Assembly: GCF_901000735.1 (NCBI RefSeq) | Contig: NC_081541.1 | Coordinates: 9,787,055 to 9,851,054, forward strand | Direction: 5' to 3' | DNA: 64,000 bases | Source: Corylus avellana | Taxonomy: Eukaryota > Streptophyta > Magnoliopsida > Fagales > Betulaceae | Shown: one piece after another, positions 16,279 through 27,100 of the stretch | How the letters are laid out: each line of letters starts with the position of its first letter | Numbering within the stretch: position 1 is the first letter of the stretch | The notes under the pieces: model-generated | Seen by the model: the letters and a program-made list of their open reading frames with translations, nothing else | The model's database searches: none | Told to the model about the DNA's origin: nothing | Program-made: the position numbers and the translations under genes

Positions 16279-16541
16279 GTTATGTTTTAATACTGAAAGT
16301 TGTTAAAGCACCTAATCTATAGGCAATTCAAAACCTTCAAGATAAGAGTGATTAAAAACAAATACAATAGGAGAGGTGTGATAAGAACTCTACAAAACAA
16401 GATGAGAACAAACAGAGAGATAAGAGATAAAGAGTTCTCAATCCAAGTATATAATTTACAATAGGTTTCTACTTGTAAATGATTATCCTTCTTTATATGA
16501 TTATCTAGACTACATGTAATTCTATAAATATCAATGAAAAT
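16279..16541. mobile_element. 263-bp insertion specific to the copy 1 flank (possible solo LTR)
   Basis: In the paralogous flank the surrounding sequence (GGGAGGATA ... TCACGGTACTTG) is interrupted by an unrelated SINE. In copy 1 it is interrupted by this AT-rich segment. It contains TGTTAAAGCACC near its start and ends AATGAAAATCA. An LTR origin is only suggested by the TG...CA ends, and no target duplication was confirmed. Confidence 0.3.
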
Positions 16542-16682
16542 CACGGTACTTGATCATTATCAATTTTAGCCAATAGTTTTATAAATCTTATAAAACGTGA
16601 CTTTTAGTTACAATTATGGTTATTAATTAGTCATCTTTGACATACAATTGAAACTCTAGCATTTTTAAAATTGGAATGCTTG

Positions 16683-16868
16683 CAAACTTTTGTGCGCATT
16701 ATCTCGTCTAGTAGGCCGCTACCAACCTTGTGTTTGAAAACATTCTTAATACTATCTCATCTTATCTTCTATCAAGAACTTTTGTGCGCATCATCTCATC
16801 TAGTAGGTCGTTACCAACCTTGTGTTTGAAAGCATTCTCAATACTATGTCATCTTATCTTCTCTATTA
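16683..16868. repeat. 92-bp tandem duplication in the BCAT 5' flank
   Basis: AACTTTTGTGCGCAT and CTACCAACCTTGTGTTTGAAA-type blocks occur twice, about 92 bp apart. The same pair occurs near 24540-24660 in the copy 2 flank, where the second unit is split by the hAT element. Confidence 0.75.
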
Positions 16869-16928
16869 AGATTGATAGTGGGAAGGATCCCCTGTATAAC
16901 CATTCCTTTTGTTTGTAATTTACTTTTT

Positions 16929-17028
16929 NNNNNNNNNNNNNNNNNNNNNNNNNNNNNNNNNNNNNNNNNNNNNNNNNNNNNNNNNNNNNNNNNNNNNNNN
17001 NNNNNNNNNNNNNNNNNNNNNNNNNNNN
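16929..17028. other. Assembly gap of 100 N
   Basis: Exactly 100 N, a conventional length for a gap of unknown size. It separates the 5' flank of BCAT copy 1 from the 3' part of copy 2. The two missing exons of copy 2 would fall here, so the true distance is probably kilobases. Confidence 0.95.
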
Positions 17029-18275
17029 AATCTGATGGGTGGGAAAAAGCTACATACTGTGGAACTAAAGGACTGATGCAACACATCCATTCAGAGAGAA
17101 ATATCAATGATTTGTAAAATCCAGTTCAAGTTCTGCAACCAGCAATGACAACTAAAAACCAATTAAGATATCCCTCCTAGAGATCCAAGTCAAGTTCACA
17201 TAATATTACTCCACCAGTACGGATAGACAAGGGACACTAATTCACACATTGAAGGTTTTCCTCTCTACGACAAACCAGATGACTGCTTTGTACTTGGCAC
17301 TAAAACCTGATAAAGAAAACATTAATAGATGGGTTGGGAAGAAAACAATAATCTCGTAAAATGAAAACAAGACTCAGGGAAACCAGAAAAATATCATAGG
17401 GCAGACAGGTGGAGCAAATGTCATAATGTAGTAGCATGAAATAAGGTCTATTATCAGGGCTTCCTCTCTATATGGAAGCATGAAAACATGCCTTTTGGAT
17501 CAGAAAGAGGAACTATAATCGAAGTTATCCCAGCTCGACTTGGATATCGAAAAAAGTGGATTTGCTACCCTAGATACTTTCACCTCAGCAAGCCTCATTA
17601 CTGAGAGAGCATAACACCACCTAAAGTGATATGCCAAGAAGATGGGCAGGGAAAGTTAAAGACTAATTAGATTGGAATCAGTATAGAATACGCCATTCAT
17701 AAAAATGACTTTTTGTTTTGAGAATATCGTCTGCATAAACACATATTTGAGAGCCACAATCTTCAAAACTCTGAATTTGGAAGACAACGCCTCTTGTATA
17801 AATCCCAAGACCAACACAGCTCAAACAACTGCTACCTACTAACTTTAAAATGCAGGCAACAGTAAGGGCTTGAACTCTTTCGCTATATAAATAAAATGTA
17901 AACTCTACTTTTTGAGCTACTAAACTTGGTAAAAGTCAACACAACATTGTGAAGACACACAATTGACTGCACTAGAAGTCTGAAAGAGGCCTATGATTGA
18001 AACCAAGTATGAGCCAACAATTAAATAGGTCGGTCTATTAGCTTGGTCTATCTCAAATACCAACGACGCGAGATAAAATGTGGGACAGACCAAAAATTCT
18101 CATCCTTTTTTGAAATCACAGTAGTAAGGAATAAGTAGCATTATATTGGCAGATCCAGTTAGTTAGTAAAGAACGTAGACAGGCTCAATAACAAATGAAA
18201 AATGAGTAAGTTACATCTCTAATATCAAATGCTCATCAATGGTGTCCATATGGACCATATCTATTAAATAAGTAC

Positions 18276-21200
18276 CTGAAACCCTTGGCTACGAGCAATA
18301 TCAATTATACTCTTTCGAGTAATGCCAGGTAGAATTGTCCCTTTTATCGCAGGTGTGGAGATAACATTATCCTACAAGAACATAAAAAATGAGAATATTT
18401 CAGCTGTGGCTTAGTTGCCTCTTCTACACAGTTCAGATGTTTAGACACAAAATTATTAGCCTTGCAGTTGCTTTTCTGTCCATTAGGGTGCATAACAGTT
18501 TAAAGAAAAACAGAAAAGATAGTTGCAAAATTCTGCAAATAAGATGTGATATTCAATGATTCTTCTTACTTTTCCCCAACAATCAGCAATGACACAGACC
18601 ATAATTATAGAAGGTAATAGCTACACTAAAGACCAGCTTAGACATACCTTCACAACAAAAATGTTGCAAGCGGAAACCTCCTCTAGATATCTTTTGTGGA
18701 CACAATCAAGGTATAGCACATCAGAGTAGCCTTTCGCTTTTGCAGCAGATAGCGCCTTCAGAACCTATAAATATTTTTTTGATTGATAAAAGAGATAATT
18801 CACTTACTCCAAATTGCCTGAAATTCACAAACTAGATAAGTAATGACTGGTAAAGGCCTAAAGGGTAATTAATTAATTCAACCAAAAAATTAGGAAATGG
18901 CTTGTACAATGTTGAGTTTAGTCAATGTTCTCAAATTAAGAGGAAAAAAGAGCCCACAATTTTCATTGGCCCATTCGTATGCACAACGAAGCCCTCTTCT
19001 TCATGTAATAGCTTTCAACAAAACAGAATTATTGCACACAAAAAAACTCATATAAGAACTAAATTTACAAATACTGCTTTTGGATCCTAGATGCATTATA
19101 ATTTATTTTTTCTTTTTGGAAGTTACACATGCACTCCGTGGGTGGTTTGTGAATCCGCGACCTCACCTTTCATCTTGTTCTTGTAAGGGAAGGTGCCAAT
19201 TGAGCTAGAATTCCATGGCCTTGACAAATTATGAAATTATGGCAAATAGTGTTGCATACAAGAAAGTTACATTTTGATAGCAAACAACCATATAACCTTT
19301 GGGGAGGAAAAAAGAAAAACACAGTTTGTCTCAGCACAGATACAATCATATAAGAAACATATGTGAACTAAACAAGCGATTGCAAGGTCAACTTACTGCA
19401 GCATAGTTTCCTATGGTCTTTACACTTCCAGTACCACCAGGAGTTGCACGATGCAGTTCATGTTCAACAACCAGATGTATTGGTGCCACACCTTCCTGGC
19501 ATCAGACATACAAAACATATTACATTTGATAACTGCAGTACAGGAATGCACCAAAACCATCAACACAAAACAAAAGACAAAAGAGATGCCACAGTGGAGT
19601 AAGCCAGAAACAAATGATAACATTCTAAACAAAAAGAAAAGATCAAATATGAAGCCCAAGATCAAGAAAGAAAATCATGCACAAAAAAATAAAGCACAGT
19701 ACTACCACAAACAACCGCTTCTCTTACATAAGCATCAGAACATTTAGTGATAATTGCAGGCCCCTAGTTTCCAGAAAGTGCTAAAACGAGAAGCCTCTTC
19801 AACTCCATGGTTCTGTTTTAACAAAAACTGATAAAAGGAACAACTTGGCTAACTTTTGATGCTAGCACCATTTGACTAATACTTGGATTGAAATTTTTTT
19901 GATAGATTAGTAACTCATGCAACCGTTTGGGATTGAACCCATGAACTCACCCTCAACCATTTTTTTTAGGGAAGGAGTTATCATTTGGTACAGGGATCAT
20001 TCATGCTAGATTGAAGTATAACGGTGACAAAAACATACGCATACGTTGGTGCTAAAGAATTTAACAAAACTTCATACCTTAAAATTTAGCTCAGTTATCT
20101 TTATTTGGCCACAAGCTTCCAATATGATCGACTCATGAGGGAATTGAACCAACTAAAAGATACTGGTCATATGTGGCCATGTTATGATCGTCAGATATTC
20201 ATTGCACAGAATGTTCTTATATTCCATTCCTTTAATGGAAGGAAGTTAGACAATAACTTGCATAGAATTCACTGCTATGGCTCATTATTGGCAATGTTCC
20301 ATATGATTTTCCACATGAAACCTTGAACTCATTAAATTATGTAGTGCAGAAAGGGATTATTTAGTAGAATATGAAACATTTCACAGTAGCTCCAAATTGA
20401 AAGGAAGCTCAAATTCCCAAAAATTTCAACATCCATTAACAAACAATAATTCAGAGCAGAAATAAGCAAATAGTTCATGAGGAAAAAATAAAAATAAAGA
20501 ACATTTTAAGTCATGGTACATCTTAACAGCATTATGCATCCCAAAAGCAGACAATTGAAAAGTGGCAAGGGAGGATTATAAACCTTAAAATAGTTTCCAA
20601 CAGGTGACACATAAACCAGAAAGGTGAACTCTGGAGCAGGTGCAAGACCAAGAACTGCTCCACTCCCCATTATCAATGGCCTGATGTACAGGGCACCTTT
20701 ACCTGGAGGTGGAACCTGAAATGAAACATTAAAGATTTACCAATCTGACATTTTCTTCCAATCACTAACAAAAAAGCTTTACTGCAAGATTAACGGGGTA
20801 TGCTACCCAACGTTTGTTTGCTAAAACAGTAGCCTTCACAGCTTCCACAAACTGTTCAACTGTTGGTGATGGCATGCACATCCGCTCTGCACCCAGCCTC
20901 ATTCGCAGTGCATTTTCCTCAGGACGAAACAGTAGAATATTACCATCCTGTTTCCTGTAGGCTTTCAAGCCTTCAAACAACCCCTAGAGACACAAGAAAG
21001 AGAAATGAGGGAAAAATTCTTCAAGACAACAATCAAATAATAATGCCATGTAAAAGGAAAATAAGTAGGATCCTAAGGACAAACCATGATAAAGCATCCA
21101 TTGATATGCACACACACACAAAATGTCCACGAATTTGATGTCCATCAAGCTAGTCCAAGATTTGAATTATCAGAATCTTCATTCAGTAGTAGAATTCAAA

Positions 21201-23338
21201 ACTCCCCGAATCCCCCCCTCTTCTATCAATTCTTTCACTTCAAGTTTGACTTCCTTTGAATTCTGGAATCGATCTTATTAAAATCAATAAATAATTTGTA
21301 TACCGCAACTATTTTGGCGAGTACACACTATATGATTAACCATTTAAGGTGGTGTCGTGTCCCATACGGATCACATTTTAAGAGTTCCGAGGACGATCCT
21401 CTAGGATTCCCAGACATTCTCTCCTCCTCACCCGGCCACTTCTCTCTCTCTCTCTCTCTCTCCCTCACACCCGTCAAAGACGATCACTGGAATTCGGTTA
21501 GCTCGTCAGGAATTCGGTTATATGGGTTGTGTGATGGGGAGTCGAAGAAGTGGTCTCCCTTCCAGGTTTTGGACTCGATCCATAGCAACGCATTTCTCTT
21601 CTCTATAACCGTTACGAGTTACGACGTGCTCTCTCCTGCATTTTGTTGCTTTTTTCTATAGATTTACCTTTTTGGAATTTTTTTTTTTTTTTTTTTGGAT
21701 TTCTGGTTTTTGGCACTGTATTTTTTCTATTAAATATTGAAAAATTACAAGAAAGAATAATGTTATATTTCATATTTCATCGTTCACCTAATAAGAATAT
21801 GATTTTTAGCATTATTTTTTTTCATATAAGCCCAAAAAATAAAGCTTACACGTCAATTTTATCGTAGTTCGGGAAGAAAAGAGAATTCTTCCAAAAATTT
21901 TAGTAATAAGCAAACTTGAGAAATTAATATTCTCAAAAGAGTAATATTGAATAAAATTGTAGTATACGGCATTTCCCTTCTCAAAAATCTTATTAATTAA
22001 TTAATATAATATATTTTTCAAATCAAACGAGGATATCATTACATCCCATGATTTAAATTCTCAAGCATCACATTCTCAAAAATCTAAATATTAAAGTACA
22101 TATTAGATTCCTCAAATCAAATGTCACTTAATATTTTTAGAAACCAATGGTAAAATTCCTTAACAACAATATTCTTAGACGTAGATAAAGAGCAAGCATG
22201 CATACATGCACGTAAATTGAAGACAAATGCACCCCAAATAGCAGTGGCATTAAAGTCCTACGGCTACAATCAACAATATTTATTATATCAAAAATTCAGA
22301 AAAAATGGAAAATTATAGATTATTGAGCATTGTTATTCGGGATAAAATGTCCTTCCGCGGGCCTACTTCTTTTCAAACTTATTTATAACATTGCCCTTAC
22401 CATTTATTGAGTGATACATATACCCATCACTTTAGCACTTAAGGATAAAAGCAGATAGGAGAGGTTGGTACAATCACCATCTCTCTTACGTCTCTTTGTC
22501 TCTCTCTCTTGTACCCTTCTCTCTCCTGTAAACCTCATATACCTCTCTCATCATTCAAATACAGATTTATGAATAAATAAAGATAAATTTTTATTATATT
22601 TTTTATTCAAAAATAAAGATAATAAAATAACTTAACTATCGGAGAGTTTTGGCCTCCACCAAAGACCCTATGACCTTATTTTTGTTTTCAAGAACCTTAT
22701 TGTAGTTCATAGAGTTCATCACAGCTTAACTATTAAAAAAATGCAAATTCTTGGACCAAAAAGCGCACCAACATTATAAATGTATAGAGGGATTGAAAGG
22801 TCATTGATTTGAAGGTTTAATATCTAACCTGTCCATAATTCAGGACTCCAGCTGACGGGCTGATTTCGATGTTTCCAAAACGCTTTAATTCACCTTTGGA
22901 GAATTCCCGGCCTCGAGTACATTTGAAGATATACATATAATCAGTAGGAAGAAATGCAAATCCAAGGTTGTCCCAGTCTATGTCAGCTAATTCTGATGTT
23001 TCACTGCCGTTGTTCAACAAAAGCATGTCAATTATATTATATATGACCAAAAACATGCAGTACTATACATGTTTAACCATGCATTATGTTCTTCCTCGTA
23101 GACAGAGTGTGAGAGAGATTGACAAATTAACGTAGAGAAAGAAGTCAGATGGAGCATTAATGCTACATCTCTTTCTCATGCTTTAAGTCCAAATAAAGTG
23201 AGATGTTTACCTCATATTTGTAGGCTGAGAAGCGGCGGAAAACAGCGAGTATGACTGCCGCGCAGTCAGAAGCAGTCCATTGCCAGTGAGACGGAGAGAG
23301 GAACAAGAAATAAGAAGAGACCACGACCGTTTGATCAT
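18276..23338 (-). CDS. BCAT: Branched-chain amino acid aminotransferase, copy 2 (last two exons missing at gap)
   Basis: Tandem copy of the BCAT gene to its left. Exons 1-7: 23211-23338, 22829-23003, 20807-20983, 20584-20715, 19397-19495, 18648-18764 and 18276-18371. All splice sites and frames are intact. Comparing the seven exons with copy 1 I see only a Ser20-to-Asn change in the presequence plus a synonymous change in the same exon. Introns differ more, for example one fewer 34-bp CT-rich unit near 22.5 kb. Exons 8 and 9, which encode the C-terminal region from VEERHVAV to the stop, are absent. The sequence becomes homologous only at 17029, next to the gap, so this may be incomplete assembly and not a truncated gene. 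The PLP lysine and class IV signature are present. Confidence 0.88.
19100..19219 (-). mobile_element. tRNA-derived SINE in BCAT copy 2 intron 5
   Basis: Orthologous in position to the SINE at 11168-11287 of copy 1, with the same A-box and B-box-like motifs. Confidence 0.55.
19886..19996 (-). mobile_element. Second SINE-like insertion in BCAT copy 2
   Basis: Counterpart of the element at about 11955-12065, with a few substitutions in and around the B-box-like segment. Confidence 0.42.
21326..21655. other. GC-richer island in BCAT copy 2 intron 2
   Basis: Duplicate of the 13.4-13.7 kb island. The (CT)n tract is shorter here, and the small plus-strand ORF starting [11 protein letters not shown] is preserved at the nucleotide level. 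Confidence 0.35.
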
Positions 23339-24290
23339 ATTTTGGGTGGTTATTTACGTGAAAATATGATTTCCGTTTAAAATTGCGCGTTTTTTGGGAC
23401 AAGTGCCTCCCAGCCTAGCCAAGCCTGCAACACTTTTTAGAACGCAATCCAGATGCTCTGTTTTTGGCGATTTTCTTTAAAAACGGACGTTGGCCCTGCA
23501 AATCGCAGTCAAAAAAGAACCAAAAAAATAAAATAATAATAAATCCACAAGAACAATATACAACCTGCAAGTTTCAGACCAAAACGGCATTAAGGAAAAA
23601 AGGGAGAAGCAGCTCGAAGAACACCAAGAGAAGCAAGAGGAGACTGCCTCTGTAGCTGAACTGAAAGTATTAAAGTATTTAAGAGAAAGGCAGCGAAGGA
23701 TTCGACATTGACAAATGACAGAATGACAGTGAAAATGAAGAGGAAAGCAACGTGTTTTGTCGGCCAAGGGGAGTGGAGTCTCCCCTTGGCCAACGTGTTT
23801 AATCTGGACCAGACCCTACGCGCCTACCTGACAAAAGTATACGAAGTCTTTTCCGATGAACCCCCCAAAAAAAAAAAAAACGTTTTAAACTATTCGTGTC
23901 AAATAAATTCAATTCCAACATTCATATTTTTTATATTCCAATTAATCATATTTTATTACTATTTTAATAAAAAAAATCACTATCAAATTCAATTTCAACA
24001 TTCTTACTTTTTACATTTACATTAATTATATTTTACAACTATTTTAATAAAAAAAAATCACTATAAAACAAAAATTTTTACTGTTTCACGCATATAAAAT
24101 ATTATTACTTTTTTCACACATCAATCAAATCTTACTTTAGATTTAAGTCATTTTTTTTTTTTTTTTCTTTTTCTTTTTTTGTAAGCTAATGACGAACACA
24201 TCCTATAACAGTTTACGGGATTGTGATTGGTGTACGACGTTTAAGCATATGGTAAATCGATTTTCATAGGGAGGATATATATATATATAT
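23339..24290. promoter_or_regulatory. 5' flank of BCAT copy 2
   Basis: Homologous to 15474-16280. It differs by a small palindrome at 23762-23791 and by an extended copy of the AT-rich dispersed repeat (about 23880-24140) that contains an internal partial duplication. Confidence 0.4.
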
Positions 24291-24294
24291 ATAT

Positions 24295-24395
24295 TTTTTA
24301 CATGTCCACACAAAGAGGGGGAAGGGGGATTCGAATTAGTGACCTTCGCTTCATTAAGCGTGGTCCTAGCCGATTGAGTTACCTCTTGGGGACAA
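24295..24395 (-). mobile_element. tRNA-derived SINE in the copy 2 flank
   Basis: The minus strand shows GGTAACTCAATCGGCTAGG (A box) and CACTAATTCGAATCCCCC (B box), then the tail CTTTGTGTGGACATGTA followed by A-rich sequence. The copy 1 flank lacks it. Related elements lie at about 59.49-59.59 kb and 60.50-60.61 kb and share the TGTGGACATGT tail. Confidence 0.65.
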
Positions 24396-24913
24396 AGTCA
24401 CGGTACTTGATCATTATCAATTTTAGCCAATAGTTTTACAAATCTTAAAAAACATGACTTTTAGTTACAATTATGGTTATTAATTAGTCATCTTTGACAT
24501 ACAACTGAAACTCTAGCAGTTTTAAAATTGGAATGCTTGCAAACTTTTGTGCGCATTATCTCGTCTAGAGGGCCATTACCAACCTTGTGTTTGAAAGCAT
24601 TCTTAATACTATCTCATCTTATCTTCTATTAAGAACTTTTGTGCGCATCATCTCGTCTAGTGGGTCGCTATCCAGTGGCGGATCCAGGAGTTCATTCTAC
24701 CGGGGGCGTCAATAAAATAATAAAATATAATGATAAATAATTTTTTTTTCTCTTTATATATTATATTTTTATTATAATATGGTAAATACAATAAATAAAA
24801 AATTATACCACAATATATGTATCACAAAAAGCATATTTATATGCTAAATTGATATATTAGTTACCATGTAGGCACTAGTACAAAAATAAAGGAAAATACA
24901 AAATACAAATGGC

Positions 24914-25080
24914 CTAAAATTGCATTCTATGCCGTCTTAGAGAAACAAAATCATCAAGTATTAAATCTGAATCGAAGCTTTCAGCAATTCCCCTTTCAAT
25001 GTAGACAAGTAAATTATCTTTAAGAAATTCATCTTTCATTTTGTTACGAAGTATTGTTTTAATAATTGTTTACTTTTCAT
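24914..25080 (-). pseudogene. hAT transposase C-terminal remnant (dimerisation domain end)
   Basis: The minus-strand frame reads IIKTILRNKMKDEFLKD, then LLVYIERGIAESFD, then VSLRRHRMQF and a stop. This matches the C-terminal part of the hAT dimerisation domain in plant TTF-type/hAT transposases (IIKT.LRN.M....L.D.L..YIER...). An in-frame stop lies just upstream, and the rest of the domain is not recovered. It is therefore a broken fragment. Confidence 0.75.
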
Positions 25081-25187
25081 ACTCTAATGATATTATACTA
25101 AATTATTAGTATATTTCGATAGTTATTAGCCTAAAATGAATTAATAAAAAGAACAAATCTAAGATTCGCAATAATTTTCTGAAACTT

Positions 25188-25932
25188 GTTGATGCTTGAC
25201 AAAATCCCAAAGTACTATATAATACACACCAAAAAAAAAAAAAAAAACAATATTGTTTTATAATAAGATAAACAAAATGATGAAAATAAGAGATATATCT
25301 CAATTAAAAATCTTAAATTATAACCGAGACAAATTAAGGGCGCTGTCATAACCAAGACAAATTAAGACGTTAATAGCTTTAATTATAAACTTTACTCTCA
25401 ACTTTGCTCTCAACCTACTCGGTTGGGTACTTGGATTATGACAAGAAAATGCCAAATATTGATAAATAAACATTAAATTTCTTGACTTTTTTTTTAAATT
25501 TTTTTTTATATATATATATTTTATGTGAAACCAAGAAACCGAAATAGCTGGAGGAGTTTTTTACTTTTATTTTATTTTATTTTATTTTTTAACTCGTTGA
25601 TGCTTGACAAAATCCCAAAGTACTATATAATACACACCAAAAAAAAAAAAAAAAACAATATTGTTTTATAATAAGATAAACAAAATGATGAAAATGAGAG
25701 ATATATCTCAATTAAAAATCTTAAATTATAATCGAGACAAATTAAGGGCGCTGTCATAACCAAGACAAATTAAGGCGTTAATGGCTTTAATTATAAACTT
25801 TACTCTCAACTTTGCTCTCAACTTACTCGGTTGGGTACTTGGATTATGACAAAAAAAATGCCAAATATTGATAAATAAACATTAAATTTCTTGACTTTAT
25901 GTGAAACCAAGAAACCAAAACAGCTGGAGGAG
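25188..25932. repeat. Internal direct duplication within the hAT element
   Basis: 25188-25557 and 25596-25932 are near-identical, offset by about 408 bp. Both start GTTGATGCTTGACAAAATCC and end around CAAGAAACC...AGCTGGAGGAG. The first copy has an extra T/A-rich stretch near 25486-25520. Confidence 0.85.
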
Positions 25933-26185
25933 TCTTTTTTTGTTTTTTGTTTTTTAGGGCGGTAAAAAATTTAGCCAGAAAAATATTTTAAATTTTTTTT
26001 TACCAGGGGTGACCGCCCCCAGGTCGCCCCCACTTCTCTCCACCACTGCCGTTACCAACCTTGTGTTTGAAAGCATTCTCAATACTATCTCATCTTATCT
26101 CCTATTAACATTAATAGTGAGAGGATCCCCTATATAACCCTCCCTTTGTTTGTAATTTACTTAAAAAAAAAAAAAAAGACTCACA

Positions 26186-26245
26186 GCAAAAACTGAGAAA
26201 ATGAAAAGCTTGGCTAACTTTTGATGCTAGCACTCTTTGACAAGA
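26186..26245. repeat. Remnant similar to BCAT intron sequence (possible third unit)
   Basis: About 58 bp around GGCTAACTTTTGATGCTAGC align with the BCAT copy 1 intron at about 11888-11946 at roughly 85% identity by eye. They lie just right of where the duplicated flank ends in a poly-A run. Confidence 0.5.
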
Positions 26246-26418
26246 AACAAATACCATTAAATTAAAATTAACGGTAGAGGTGACTTCGGCCAACCCCAAT
26301 CAGCGAGGTGTTAGAAGCCACCCCATGGCTCATTTTTTTTTATTTATATTTAATTTTTAAAATTAATTAATATTTTATTATTTAAATTTGAGATCTCGAT
26401 TCATATATATAAATATAT

Positions 26419-26518
26419 NNNNNNNNNNNNNNNNNNNNNNNNNNNNNNNNNNNNNNNNNNNNNNNNNNNNNNNNNNNNNNNNNNNNNNNNNNNNNNNNNN
26501 NNNNNNNNNNNNNNNNNN
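26419..26518. other. Assembly gap of 100 N
   Basis: Second conventional-length gap, between the end of the BCAT duplication and U2 copy B. True size unknown. Confidence 0.95.
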
Positions 26519-26672
26519 AAGTGTCCCCACCCCATATCTATGATCACCCCACCCCCAAATCTATGATCATTGGATGCAGGTTCTCGATTCATCTCTCAAT
26601 ACAGCTCTCCAAAGTCCAAACAGTGCATAAAATACTAAAAAACTGTAAATCATACAAATTTGGACTTGAATT

Positions 26673-26870
26673 GGGTGGGGTGCGCCAGGCCGATGCTTTA
26701 GTGCAACGCATAGGCGACGAACGAGGGCTCCAGTAGCAAGCTAATGTGGTGAGCCTTCCCCCAAGAAAAATTAATTTAATATCGTGTGGCCCATTGGGCC
26801 ACGTATCAGATATTAAACTGATAAGAACAGATACTACACTTGATCTTAGCCAAAAGGCCGAGAAAGGTAT
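26673..26870 (-). ncRNA. U2: U2 spliceosomal snRNA, copy B
   Basis: It has the same 5' domain as copy A (5' end ATACCTTTCTCGG, GTAGTA branch-point element), with one difference in loop IIb (GGCCCAATGGGCC against GGCCCATTGGGCC). The Sm-type site reads AATTAATTTTTC. The 3' domain has many substitutions against copy A but still ends GCGCACCCCACCC and keeps a stem-IV-like pairing (GCCTATGC with GCATCGGC, one mismatch). Same strand and about the same length as copy A. It is likely functional, given the preserved promoter. Confidence 0.92.
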
Positions 26871-26895
26871 GCTTGACCCATTGCTTGGTTTTGCT

Positions 26896-26946
26896 CTATA
26901 TAGTTCAGTTTCGTTTTCCCTTCTTCCCACCTTCTCCATGTGGGAA
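26896..26946 (-). promoter_or_regulatory. snRNA promoter of U2 copy B (USE plus TATA)
   Basis: USE-like TTCCCACATGG at 26936-26946 and TATATAG at 26896-26902 on the minus strand, again with 33 nt between them. This matches the Pol II-type spacing of copy A. The USE differs from RTCCCACATCG at two positions. Confidence 0.75.
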
Positions 26947-27100
26947 TTGCGACTCGAGAGTCGAGAGTCGAGACCAACGATAGAAATTAGAAAGGTAATT
27001 TCCACATGATATTGTGAGAAAACCTTATCCTTTCAAATAGCACACACCTGCTTGGCAACCACAAAACACACTCACCTCATTTCCTCGCCAGGACAAAAAC

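Larger units (their letters stand above)
24673..26048 (-). mobile_element. hAT-superfamily transposon, degenerate, 1.38 kb
   Basis: The termini are imperfect inverted repeats (CAGTGGCGGA at left, CAGTGGTGGA on the reverse strand at right). They are flanked by diverged 8-bp duplications, TCGCTATC and CCGTTACC. The paralogous flank of BCAT copy 1 keeps the empty site TCGTTACC at 16808-16815. Inside, the minus strand at 24914-25070 encodes the end of a hAT transposase. The rest is AT-rich with a long direct repeat. No intact transposase remains, so the element is non-autonomous today. Confidence 0.85.

Noticed and set aside
24295..24395. tRNA-like A and B boxes considered as a tRNA gene
   Set aside because: No cloverleaf or CCA-proximal acceptor pairing. 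The poly-A tail and multiple diverged copies identify a SINE.
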